Positions 8,971-19,663 of a stretch of DNA of 64,000 nt are shown piece after piece. The stretch covers positions 204,240,618 to 204,304,617 of the forward strand of contig CP136065.1 in NCBI GenBank assembly GCA_032622095.1, given 5' to 3'. The notes under the pieces are model-generated. The model made no database searches. It was not told the DNA's origin and was given only the letters and a program-made list of their open reading frames with translations. The position numbers were made by a program, and so were the translations under genes. The first letter of the stretch is position 1. Each line of letters opens with the position of its first letter. This DNA comes from Siphonodentalium dalli. Lineage: Eukaryota > Mollusca > Scaphopoda > Gadilida > Siphonodentaliidae.

Positions 8971-9740
8971 ATGCGAAAACTGGCGGAAACAGTTGTTAAT
9001 AACTTTACTCTATTTGTTGTCGACAAGCTTGTTGACCGTGACAACAAATCCAGGAGTTTCATTGATTCAAGTGACACTGGAGTTGCATCAGGGAGAGTGA
9101 TCATCCTGGAGGAAGTAGAAGATCGCTTCATGTGGAAGGCAGATAAAAATGGCAGCACAATAACGTGTCCGATACAAGCTTGCCGCGTGAAATGAATGTG
9201 AACGACGGAACTGTTAAGTTTCATTTCGTACGTGAGAAACTGCAAGAAGCATTTGACTCGACCAAGGCACCAGAGAAACCGACCATTTGTGATGACGGTC
9301 CATATAAGGATAAGAATGGACTTCCCATTTTCTTCACTCCAGGTGAATCCCCACCAGAGGACCAAGGAACTGTCTGCAAAGTGTGTATGAATTAAGAAGT
9401 TGAGTAAAAAGTCGTGTCGATTGCATACCGGAGTTCACATTATAAAGGGAGAGCTTGCTGACATTGTGTGTGGCTTCTGTGGTCAGATGGGATGCTCAAT
9501 TGATGTGAAAAAAAACACCCACAAAACCGCGATTCCTGTATCAAATTGTGTTCTATACACAAAGTTCAGTTTAAAAGCCATGCGGCTGTTTCCAAGAAGA
9601 GTGCACCGTGCACGAACAGGCCTGTTACTTGCGCAGAATGTCATGTAGTGTACTGGAGTTACCATATATGCCTTCGCATTATGAAAACAAACATAGAGGT
9701 GTTGTGTGCGATCTCAAAATTGAAGAAGCTGAAACGTAAC
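8971..9740 (+). pseudogene. Cys-rich zinc-binding protein fragment, frameshifted (block 1)
   Basis: Read across three frames this encodes an N-terminal part (MRKLAETVVNNFTLFVVDKL), then ITCPIQAC, EKLQEAFDST, ICDDGPYKDKNGLPIFF and VCKVC, then HTGVHIIKGELADIVCGFCG, and finally CTNRPVTCAECHVVYWSYHM followed by SHYENKH. The paired CxxC motifs and final C-x2-C...H...H look like zinc-binding modules I associate with proteins of large DNA transposons. At least two frameshifts and stops (TAA at 9393-9395) block a full product unless introns remove them. The last two thirds are repeated in each tandem block downstream. Confidence 0.55.
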
Positions 9741-10928
9741 GTATGTTAAAGCTGTGAGCTTCCTATGTTTTGAGAAAACACAAGCATGACTATTTTCGTT
9801 TTCTGAATGGATCTCAGAACACATCTATGGCACTAGTAACATTTTGATATTCTACCTGATTCGACCAGTGATTCGACTGCTATCTCCCAACATTTAAAGA
9901 AATGGAATTATGCAATGCTGCCTTATCAGAATATATAGTCGGATTTGAGATACAACTATGATTAAAAGACATTTTTGACAGCTGATCAGTCACGTAGCTC
10001 ACTTCTTCATTTAAAAGCAATAAGAAGCAACATTTACTTCTTACTACTTTTGTAAATATGTGTCCAAATGTGTCAAGTTGACAAATCGAACGCACACTTA
10101 GTGTGCATTATGTATGGTTAAAGTCGGTTTTGTTGACTTGAACAATTGTTAAGTTGAGGAACAAGGTTACAGTAGTCTATAGATGAGAATGTTTTGGTAT
10201 TTACTTTTTTGTTTTATGTTTTTAGTTGTATAAGGCTGTAACGTTCAGTCTTAGCTCAATATTATCATGTGCCAACTTTATGTGATGAGAAATCCACTTC
10301 TATTTTTACATTGTTATGACAAAGGTTGTTTTACTGACAAGCTGTCCAGATTTGTTTTTCATTTTTTTTATTTGCACATTTAATTGTGTTTAGATCAATG
10401 TCTAGATTGTGATAAAACAAGCCATAGATTCACATGAAATAATGTCGCCATTAATACTTCTTTTGAATTATGACAAGTTCAGTTATATAGGCAGAATAAC
10501 TATAGTGAAGTTTTATAGGTATAATCAAACTTTGAAAACCAAACTTGGTAAAAGTTGACAATCAAAGGAAGTTTTACATGGCTTATTGTTATGTTTTATC
10601 AAACGAAGATATCTAGTCTAATAGTGATGCCAAATACTCTATGTCCTGTTATCACAGTGTTTATTTTTTTATTTTAAAGTTTTATTTTTAATCAGCCCAG
10701 CTGCTATTTCATAGTTTTATAGTGATGAGCATTCCACTTATTTATCTTTTATACCTTTATGCTAAATGTTATTTGTGTTTGTTTTATATGCAGATTATGC
10801 TAAAACAAGATAATTTTGTTATGAGAATGGTTGTTGTTTATATGACAATTCCCTTAGTGCTGTTCAGTGTATAAGATAGAACTTATCAGTACCTGCAATA
10901 CAAAACTGAATAAGTTTACTGTCAGTAT
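9145..10928 (+). repeat. Tandem block 1
   Basis: Retains the uncontracted repeat around GATTCGACCAGTGATTCGAC (about 9858), as in unit 3, and reads TGTATGAATTAAG at about 9385. Confidence 0.85.
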
Positions 10929-12713
10929 AAAAATGGCAGCACAATAACGTGTCCGATACAAGCTTGCCGCGTGAAATGAATGTGAACGACGGAACTGTTA
11001 AGTTTCATTTCGTACGTGAGAAACTGCAAGAAGCATTTGACTCGACCAAGGCACCAGAGAAACCGACCATTTGTGATGACGGTCCATATAAGGATAAGAA
11101 TGGACTTCCCATTTTCTTCACTCCAGGTGAATCCCCACCAGAGGACCAAGGAACTGTCTGCAAAGTGTGTATGAATTAAGAAGTTGAGTAAAAAGTCGTG
11201 TCGATTGCATACCGGAGTTCACATTATAAAGGGAGAGCTTGCTGACATTGTGTGTGGCTTCTGTGGTCAGATGGGATGCTCAATTGATGTGAAAAAAACC
11301 ACCCACAAAACCGCGATTCCTGTATCAAATTGTGTTCTATACACAAAGTTCAGTTTAAAAGCCATGCGGCTGTTTCCAAGGAGAGTGCACCGTGCACGAA
11401 CAGGCCTGTTACTTGCGCAGAATGTCATGTAGTGTACTGGAGTTACCATATGCCTTCGCATTATGAAAACAAACAGAGGTGTTGTGTGCGATCTCAAAAT
11501 TGAAGAAGCTGAAACGTAACGTATGTTAAAGCTGTGAGCTTCCTATGTTTTGAGAAAACACAAGCATGACTATTTTCGTTTTCTGAATGGATCTCAGAAC
11601 ACATCTATGGCACTAGTAACATTTTGATATTCTACCTGATTCGACTGCTATCTCCCAACATTTAAAGAAATGGAATTATGCAATGCTGCCTTATCAGAAT
11701 ATATAGTCGGATTTGAGATACAACTATGATTAAAAGACATTTTTGACAGCTGATCAGTCACGTAGCTCACTTCTTCATTTAAAAGCAATAAGAAGCAACA
11801 TTTACTTCTTACTACTTTTGTAAATATGTGTCCAAATGTGTCAAGTTGACAAATTGAACGCACACTTAGTGTGCATTATGTATGGTTAAAGTCGGTTTTG
11901 TTGTCTTGAACAATTGTTAAGTTGAGGAACAAGGTTACAGTAGTCTATAGATGAGAATGTTTTGGTATTTACTTTTTTGTTTTATGTTTTTAGTTGTATA
12001 AGGCTGTAACGTTCAGTCTTAGCTCAATATTATCATGTGCCAACTTTATGTGATGAGAAATCCACTTCTATTTTTACATTGTTATGACAAAGGTTGTTTT
12101 ACTGACAAGCTGTCCAGATTTGTTTTTCATTTTTTTTATTTGCACATTTAATTGTGTTTAGATCAATGTCTAGATTGTGATAAAACAAGCCATAGATTCA
12201 CATGAAATAATGTCGCCATTAATACTTCTTTTGAATTATGACAAGTTCAGTTATATAGGCAGAATGACTATAGTGAAGTTTTATAGGTATAATCAAACTT
12301 TGAAAACCAAACTTGGTAAAAGTTGACAATCAAAGGAAGTTTTACATGGCTTATTGTTATGTTTTATCAAACGAAGATATCTAGTCTAATAGTGATGCCA
12401 AATACTCTATGTCCTGTTATCACAGTGTTTATTTTTTTATTTTAAAGTTTTATTTTTAATCAGCCCAGCGGCAATCAACACCTCTATGCTATTTCATAGT
12501 TTTATAGTGATGAGCATTCCACTTATTTATCTTTTATACCTTTATGCTAAATGTTATTTGTGTTTGTTTTATATGCAGATTATGCTAAAACAAGATAATT
12601 TTGTTATGAGAATGGTTGTTGTTTATATGACAATTCCCTTAGTGCTGTTCAGTGTATAAGATAGAACTTATCAGTACCTGCAATACAAAACTGAATAAGT
12701 TTACTGTCAGTAT
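10929..12713 (+). repeat. Tandem block 2
   Basis: Has the 11-bp contraction at about 11638 and TGTATGAATTAAG. Lacks two bases (AACAAACAGAGG) found in other blocks. Cys-rich frames at 10949-11179 and 11184-11432 are fragments only. Confidence 0.85.
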
Positions 12714-14484
12714 AAAAATGGCAGCACAATAACGTGTCCGATACAAGCTTGCCGCGTGAAATGAATGTGAACGACGGAACTGTTAAGTTTCATTTCGTAC
12801 GTGAGAAACTGCAAGAAGCATTTGACTCGACCAAGGCACCAGAGAAACCGACCATTTGTGATGACGGTCCATATAAGGATAAGAATGGACTTCCCATTTT
12901 CTTCACTCCAGGTGAATCCCCACCAGAGGACCAAGGAACTGTCTGCAAAGTGTGTATGAATTAAGAAGTTGAGTAAAAAGTCGTGTCGATTGCATACCGG
13001 AGTTCACATTATAAAGGGAGAGCTTGCTGACATTGTGTGTGGCTTCTGTGGTCAGATGGGATGCTCAATTGATGTGAAAAAAACCACCCACAAAACCGCG
13101 ATTCCTGTATCAAATTGTGTTCTATACACAAAGTTCAGTTTAAAAGCCATGCGGCTGTTTCCAAGGAGAGTGCACCGTGCACGAACAGGCCTGTTACTTG
13201 CGCAGAATGTCATGTAGTGTACTGGAGTTACCATATGCCTTCGCATTATGAAAACAAACATAGAGGTGTTGTGTGCGATCTCAAAATTGAAGAAGCTGAA
13301 ACGTAACGTATGTTAAAGCTGTGAGCTTCCTATGTTTTGAGAAAACACAAGCATGACTATTTTCGTTTTCTGAATGGATCTCAGAACACATCTATGGCAC
13401 TAGTAACATTTTGATATTCTACCTGATTCGACTGCTATCTCCCAACATTTAAAGAAATGGAATTATGCAATGCTGCCTTATCAGAATATATAGTCGGATT
13501 TGAGATACAACTATGATTAAAAGACATTTTTGACAGCTGATCAGTCACGTAGCTCACTTCTTCATTTAAAAGCAATAAGAAGCAACATTTACTTCTTACT
13601 ACTTTTGTAAATATGTGTCCAAATGTGTCAAGTTGACAAATTGAACGCACACTTAGTGTGCATTATGTATGGTTAAAGTCGGTTTTGTTGTCTTGAACAA
13701 TTGTTAAGTTGAGGAACAAGGTTACAGTAGTCTATAGATGAGAATGTTTTGGTATTTACTTTTTTGTTTTATGTTTTTAGTTGTATAAGGCTGTAACGTT
13801 CAGTCTTAGCTCAATATTATCATGTGCCAACTTTATGTGATGAGAAATCCACTTCTATTTTTACATTGTTATGACAAAGGTTGTTTTACTGACAAGCTGT
13901 CCAGATTTGTTTTTCATTTTTTTTATTTGCACATTTAATTGTGTTTAGATCAATGTCTAGATTGTGATAAAACAAGCCATAGATTCACATGAAATAATGT
14001 TGCCATTAATACTTCTTTTGAATTATGACAAGTTCAGTTATATAGGCAGAATGACTATAGTGAAGTTTTATAGGTATAATCAAACTTTGAAAACCAAACT
14101 TGGTAAAAGTTGACAATCAAAGGAAGTTTTACATGGCTTATTGTTATGTTTTATCAAACGAAGATATCTAGTCTAATAGTGATGCCAAATACTCTATGTC
14201 CTGTTATCACAGTGTTTATTTTTTTTATTTTAAAGTTTTATTTTTAATCAGCCCAGCTGCTATTTCATAGTTTTATAGTGATGAGCATTCCACTTATTTA
14301 TCTTTTATATCTTTATGCTAAATGTTATTTGTGTTTGTTTTATATGCAGATTATGCTAAAACAAGATAATTTTGTTATGAGAATGGTTGTTGTTTATATG
14401 ACAATTCCCTTAGTGCTGTTCAGTGTATAAGATAGAACTTATCAGTACCTGCAATACAAAACTGAATAAGTTTACTGTCAGTAT
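12714..14484 (+). repeat. Tandem block 3
   Basis: Has the 11-bp contraction and TGTATGAATTAAG. Note the small filler CGGCAATCAACACCTCTATG at about 12469, just before this block's start in block 2, which explains that block's greater length. Confidence 0.8.
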
Positions 14485-16255
14485 AAAAATGGCAGCACAA
14501 TAACGTGTCCGATACAAGCTTGCCGCGTGAAATGAATGTGAACGACGGAACTGTTAAGTTTCATTTCGTACGTGAGAAACTGCAAGAAGCATTTGACTCG
14601 ACCAAGGCACCAGAGAAACCGACCATTTGTGATGACGGTCCATATAAGGATAAGAATGGACTTCCCATTTTCTTCACTCCAGGTGAATCCCCACCAGAGG
14701 ACCAAGGAACTGTCTGCAAAGTGTGTAAGAATTAAGAAGTTGAGTAAAAAGTCGTGTCGATTGCATACCGGAGTTCACATTATAAAGGGAGAGCTTGCTG
14801 ACATTGTGTGTGGCTTCTGTGGTCAGATGGGATGCTCAATTGATGTGAAAAAAACCACCCACAAAACCGCGATTCCTGTATCAAATTGTGTTCTATACAC
14901 AAAGTTCAGTTTAAAAGCCATGCGGCTGTTTCCAAGGAGAGTGCACCGTGCACGAACAGGCCTGTTACTTGCGCAGAATGTCATGTAGTGTACTGGAGTT
15001 ACCATATGCCTTCGCATTATGAAAACAAACATAGAGGTGTTGTGTGCGATCTCAAAATTGAAGAAGCTGAAACGTAACGTATGTTAAAGCTGTGAGCTTC
15101 CTATGTTTTGAGAAAACACAAGCATGACTATTTTCGTTTTCTGAATGGATCTCAGAACACATCTATGGCACTAGTAACATTTTGATATTCTACCTGATTC
15201 GACTGCTATCTCCCAACATTTAAAGAAATGGAATTATGCAATGCTGCCTTATCAGAATATATAGTCGGATTTGAGATACAACTATGATTAAAAGACATTT
15301 TTGACAGCTGATCAGTCACGTAGCTCACTTCTTCATTTAAAAGCAATAAGAAGCAACATTTACTTCTTACTACTTTTGTAAATATGTGTCCAAATGTGTC
15401 AAGTTGACAAATTGAACGCACACTTAGTGTGCATTATGTATGGTTAAAGTCGGTTTTGTTGTCTTGAACAATTGTTAAGTTGAGGAACAAGGTTACAGTA
15501 GTCTATAGATGAGAATGTTTTGGTATTTACTTTTTTGTTTTATGTTTTTAGTTGTATAAGGCTGTAACGTTCAGTCTTAGCTCAATAGTATCATGTGCCA
15601 ACTTTATGTGATGAGAAATCCACTTCTATTTTTACATTGTTATGACAAAGGTTGTTTTACTGACAAGCTGTCCAGATTTGTTTTTCATTTTTTTTATTTG
15701 CACATTTAATTGTGTTTAGATCAATGTCTAGATTGTGATAAAACAAGCCATAGATTCACATGAAATAATGTCGCCATTAATACTTCTTTTGAATTATGAC
15801 AAGTTCAGTTATATAGGCAGAATGACTATAGTGAAGTTTTATAGGTATAATCAAACTTTGAAAACCAAACTTGGTAAAAGTTGACAATCAAAGGAAGTTT
15901 TACATGGCTTATTGTTATGTTTTATCAAACGAAGATATCTAGTCTAATAGTGATGCCAAATACTCTATGTCCTGTTATCACAGTGTTTATTTTTTTATTT
16001 TAAAGTTTTATTTTTAATCAGCCCAGCTGCTATTTCATAGTTTTATAGTGATGAGCATTCCACTTATTTATCTTTTATACCTTTATGCTAAATGTTATTT
16101 GTGTTTGTTTTATATGCAGATTATGCTAAAACAAGATAATTTTGTTATGAGAATGGTTGTTGTTTATATGACAATTCCCTTAGTGCTGTTCAGTGTATAA
16201 GATAGAACTTATCAGTACCTGCAATACAAAACTGAATAAGTTTACTGTCAGTATA
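14485..16255 (+). repeat. Tandem block 4
   Basis: Has the 11-bp contraction but reads TGTAAGAATTAAG, like unit 3 and unlike blocks 1-3. The Lys/Met change here extends one frame (14572-14988). Confidence 0.85.
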
Positions 16256-16555
16256 TTTTATTACAAGTGTGTATATTTGATTAGCTCGGTTTAACATCAG
16301 AAGGCAGACTTTGCTTTTTAAAAATCACTCATGCAGGATCACGTTCGAATTTCCCATGGACTAACACCCATTTATAAAAAATACAACTGGATAACTGGCT
16401 GCAGTCAGTTTACCAGTTAGAATTACATTATTTCTCTCATTCAAAGTGGTTTTGAAGACCAACTCATTGCCAAAACACTAAAGAAGGAAATTGTTTTTTA
16501 GTTGCGGAAAAAATTGCTTGTTGGTGGCTTTGACCACCCACCCCCCTGCTACCAG

Positions 16556-16693
16556 GAGAAAAAATCAAAATCCTCCATTTTATGTGACACTCTACGTTGA
16601 ATAGAATCCTAGATACCGGGATATTACGAATGGTCAGACAATGCGTTCTTATGATTTGGTATCTATGGAAACAGTGACGAGTTATACAGAGAG
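16556..16693 (+). pseudogene. Exon B, 3' part (unit 1)
   Basis: Resumes after the insertion with GAGAAAAAATC and ends at AGAG before the donor GTACTG. Compared with unit 2 it has a 4-bp deletion near 16645 that shifts the frame, and an extra base pair change set near 16672. The donor is weaker than the GTAAGT of unit 2. Confidence 0.6.
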
Positions 16694-17167
16694 GTACTGT
16701 TATTGTCACCTATAGTTACTTATTTTACTAATATCTAATTTGATCAGAATGAAACACATTGCTGACTGAAATTGTCGTGTTTGAAATTGTCGTAATTTCT
16801 TCAAAACCAAATCAAACCGGCTTTATGGAGATCGTCAGAGCGTAGTCGTATATTGGTGACTCCCATAAAAATAGAAATATACATGCAAGTTCCCATCGTA
16901 TGGGTGACCATATACACGAACAGATATAAATGGTAGTCTTTCAATCCACGCACAAGGCGAGGATCACTTTAGTGTAAACAATATTGTAGCCTCGAACACA
17001 TACAAACAAAATTGACATATATATAATGCTAATACCCGTTCAAAAGTAGGGATATCAAGGCCAGTAGGATAACTTTAACCATATCTTTACTGAGGTTATA
17101 TAGTAAAATATAATAAATTGTGATTTATTTTGTTATTTATTTACTGGTAACTCTTTTTTCCTTTCAG
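16694..17167 (+). other. Intron B (unit 1)
   Basis: Begins GTACTG and ends with a pyrimidine tract and CAG (about 17150-17167). Shared with units 2 and 3. Confidence 0.55.
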
Positions 17168-17199
17168 GGCATTTACGAAAAAGTAAGCATGACACAGTA
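17168..17199 (+). CDS. Final exon of the 3' gene module (unit 1), stop destroyed by insertion
   Basis: Starts after TTTCCTTTCAG and encodes a short end (unit 2 version GSYEKVSMTQ). In the pre-insertion sequence ATG-ACA-CAG-TAG gave the stop. The hAT-like element starts exactly after CACAGTA, so the frame now runs on into the element for about 20 codons. Confidence 0.6.
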
Positions 17200-18070
17200 C
17201 AGCCTTCGAAATTCACCACAGGCAATCAGCATTGCCGTGGCAATCGCCGTAGGCTTCAATATTCGCCATGGCAATTGACTGCCGTGGGCCACGGACTGCC
17301 GTAACAGTTGATAACATGTTCACATTCGGCGGATCGGGCACTGCGGTCAGTCAAAAACATAACGTGTACGCTATAACTCCGGTATCACTAACATACGCAG
17401 CATCGGAAGGGTCAGGTTAACTTCCACCTGGATCCACGTGGCGTGACGTAATTCACAACCACGTGTATTTACCTCAAAAGTGTTAAAATTGTGCGACCGC
17501 GACACACACAATGGCCCAATAATGGGTGTAAAAATAAAACGGTGGAGAGATGGGGGCTGGACACTATACGATTTGATTTGACAGATGATCAATCTTATAT
17601 CAAACTTATATATTACAATTTATGTCGCGAGGTGTATGGTTTTGATGGAAGTAAAGTTTGTGGAAATGTTGGAAATAAAACGGGAAACGTAGCTGCAAAG
17701 GCGGAACAGTGGGTGGTTGGGACAGAGGTCGTTAAAAAGTGTAATGCAGTTTCCCATGTGTCGCAATCGTTAATCCATAAAAATGCTATACTTAGGCTAA
17801 CTTAGCCAATGGTCGAAGCAGGTGGCTTCGGCAGGAGAGAGTAATAGCACAAAATCAAATGTTAAACTCACCGGCGGCAGCCAGCTGACAATTGGCGAGT
17901 CGGCCCCAAAAATTAACAAGTTTCAAAGGGAGCAACTCGTCAGGAAGTTTCAACTTGCACATTTCGTAGCTTATAACAACAAGTCATTCATGCCGTGGGG
18001 ATGCCATGGGGGTCTAATTTTGCCACGGCAATACACTGCCGTGGAGAAAATGTGTGAATTTCGAGGGCTG
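17200..18070 (+). mobile_element. Non-autonomous hAT-like element at the unit 1 stop codon
   Basis: Begins CAGCCTTCGAAATTCA and ends TGAATTTCGAGGGCTG, flanked by 7-bp CACAGTA (17193-17199 and 18071-18077). Subterminal regions carry several inverted GCCGTGG/CCACGGC words, usual for transposase-binding sites. It contains the N-terminal coding part of a hAT transposase. Size is 871 bp. The same insertion is in unit 2 (24033-31177) and unit 3 (39448-40277). Confidence 0.8.
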
Positions 18071-18082
18071 CACAGTAGTTAG
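17522..18082 (+). pseudogene. hAT transposase N-terminal fragment with zinc-finger remnant
   Basis: Resembles the start of the hAT transposase at 26098: ATG at 17522, a one-base loss shortly after, then GLDTIRFDLTDD, REVYGFDGSKVCG, WVVGTEVVKKCNA, HVSQSLIHKNAI, and after a second disruption near 17803, FQREQLVRKFQLAHFVAYNN. In the intact relative C-x2-C and H-x6-H form a TTF/BED-like DNA-binding finger; this copy reads YYNLC, so the first Cys is lost. It ends by running through the element's right end (TAG at 18080-18082). Confidence 0.65.
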
Positions 18083-18516
18083 AATAAGCACTGATGAATG
18101 TAGGAAGGCAGAAATAACTCTGTACACCAACAGACAGCGGTCAGTCTTGTTGTTATTTGTTGACATACCATCTTGCTGTCTCAAAGGATTTTAGTTATTG
18201 TAATGTGGAATTAACTGGCCTTTCTTTGTTTTGTATGTTTATTTTGTTTATTTATATATCTTTCCATTGTAAAGTTTAGTATATGATAAATACAAAAATA
18301 TTTATGTTCACTTCACTGGTTTCTTATAAAAAAAACAAGTGATGATATTTCCACATCACCAGTAATATCTTTAGTTCCTGGGGACATTTGAATAGCTGTT
18401 ATTAAGTGTTATGTTATGCTGAAACACATAACTTTGCCCCCGCCCCAACCCTTTCATTCGTGACTGGAGCTTCTTGAAATTTAAAAAAAAGATTGTAAGA
18501 GTGAATTCTCTTATAT
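18071..18516 (+). other. 3' UTR-like sequence of unit 1 and start of unit 2
   Basis: Non-coding and shared by units 1-3 (31178-31625, 40278-40723). It includes GATAAATA near 18285 (AATAAA in the unit 3 tail, 40488) as a possible poly(A) signal, so the upstream gene copy probably ends at about 18.3 kb. Confidence 0.5.
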
Positions 18517-19066
18517 ATGCATGACAACAATCAAACTTATCCCGACATAGAAATGCCTAATATAATTTCAACAATCAAACTGGCCCCGTGGCTGAAAATG
18601 GAAATGCTATACCTATTCACTCCTTCAACAAATAGATTCAAAATTTGATCAACTATTAAAAGGGCAAAAAGAAAATAGTGAAAAACTCCGGGTATTAGAG
18701 GCAATTGTAATACAAAAACAATCATCTAACAAGCCAAATACAGAGCAACCAAGATCAAGTACTGGTATAAGTGTTACATATAACATGCAAATACCAACAC
18801 CTGCCACAGCTACTACCATGTGTCCTCCTGTTATACAAGTATATGCCCACAAGTCGTCGCCCATTCCCGAACCATATATAACAGTTATAGTTGACGACAT
18901 GATTTCCTTAGGGTCATTCGATACAAATGCAGACATTAAAATACACAGAACAACATACAATAAGATATTACAAGCAACATGTCGCTGGTATCGCGAAAAC
19001 GATATGCCAATCAATCGTTTTCGGAAACTCCAACAATATTACCACTTGGAGGATAATCGCCAATAG
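18517..19066 (+). pseudogene. Novel 5' module ORF (unit 2): coiled coil plus basic helical domain
   Basis: A start (ATG-CAT-GAC at 18517) opens a short Asn-rich lead. The main frame, open from 18596 to 19066, has a Gln/Lys-rich coiled coil (FDQLLKGQKENSEKLRVLEA), a Pro/Thr linker with IPTPATATTM, then a compact domain VIVDDMISLGSF ... NADIKIHRTTYNKI ... RWYREN ... RFRKLQQYYHLED. Lead and main frame are offset by -1 in units 3 and 4; unit 2 has one further base lost. A short intron or a shared ancestral frameshift could explain this. The domain was not recognised; basic and aromatic residues suggest nucleic-acid binding. Absent from unit 1. Confidence 0.45.
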
Positions 19067-19266
19067 AGGAGCGGCCAAATGCCAAAAGTGGTCGGATACC
19101 CCTACCCTCGGGAGAACAAGTTTGATATGTATGTATTTGATTGATTGGAATTATAAAAAAACATGTTGTTTACTGGAGCGACAGGGGGGATAATTCGTGG
19201 GGTACAAGGAGGTAAAATTTAATATGTAAATGAAGACGAGTTCAATAGATTGGGGTAGATTGCCGT

Positions 19267-19482
19267 ATGATGATGGATTCGATATTAACAAACATAGAAG
19301 CACTACAGGTGTTAGAATCGTCGGACAGCGAAAGTGATTTCGGTGGATACAATTTTGATCTTCTGACAACTAAAGAGGCATTAGATATATTTAATTCTGA
19401 CAATGATGTACTAGTAAGCGAATTCAGTGGGTTCACTTCAGAGTCGGATGATGAAAGTGATGTAGAAACATCAATAAATTAA
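19267..19482 (+). CDS. Small acidic ORF (unit 2)
   Basis: 71 codons, ATG-ATG-ATG start, rich in Ser, Asp and Glu (VLESSDSESDFGGY, FTSESDDESDVETSIN). The same ORF is in unit 3 (32367-32576) with an in-frame 9-bp difference, so the frame tolerated indels. Could be an exon of the fused gene or a separate small protein. No known family. Confidence 0.4.
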   Translation: MMMDSILTNIEALQVLESSDSESDFGGYNFDLLTTKEALDIFNSDNDVLVSEFSGFTSESDDESDVETSIN

Positions 19483-19663
19483 AATGTTGGTCCCATACTT
19501 CTGGACGCAATCCCACTTTCTTATTAGTTATTTTGAACTTGTTGTGTTATGGCTATTAGTATATGTTACAATATGCTTTCGAAGAGAGAGATGAAAGAGG
19601 TCAAGATGGACCAGAAGAACTTTATCCTAGTTTGAACTGTTAGATCTCCAGGACCACTAATAA

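Larger units (their letters stand above)
9145..16255 (+). repeat. Tandem array of four about 1.78 kb blocks
   Basis: The word TAAAAATGGCAGCACAATAA recurs at 9145, 10929, 12714 and 14485, giving periods of 1784, 1785 and 1771 bp. The last block ends at about 16255, where sequence continues as in the single-block element of unit 3 (38500). Blocks are nearly identical. Junctions read ...GTCAGTA joined to TAAAAATGG, with a few bases of microhomology (ATA) between the original block start and end. Confidence 0.9.
8802..16548 (+). mobile_element. CAGGGG-ended DNA transposon with internal tandem expansion (unit 1)
   Basis: The ends are CAGGGGGG...CCCCCCTG and the target CTACCAG is duplicated (8795-8801 and 16549-16555). 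Unit 2 has the empty site with one CTACCAG (about 23400), and unit 3 has the same insertion at the same base. Here it is 7.75 kb against 2.45 kb in unit 3, because a 1.78 kb internal block is repeated four times (9145-16255). The cargo is a broken Cys-rich gene. CAG...CTG ends suggest the hAT or KDZ/Zisupton-like groups, but a 7-bp duplication is unusual for hAT (8 bp typical). No transposase core is visible, so it is probably non-autonomous. Confidence 0.75.

Noticed and set aside
10922-11149. Minus-strand frame repeated in each tandem block
   Set aside because: Antisense of the Cys-rich coding fragment; conserved only because the blocks are copies.
9145-16255. CRISPR-like or satellite array
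   Set aside because: Repeat units are 1.78 kb without short spacers, and the sequence is eukaryotic. It is a tandem duplication inside a transposon.
18649-19014. Minus-strand frame resembling a membrane protein (also at 31620-32045 and 40857-41144)
   Set aside because: It is the antisense of the plus-strand 5' module. Hydrophobicity comes from AT-rich codons, and splice and order evidence all point to the plus strand.
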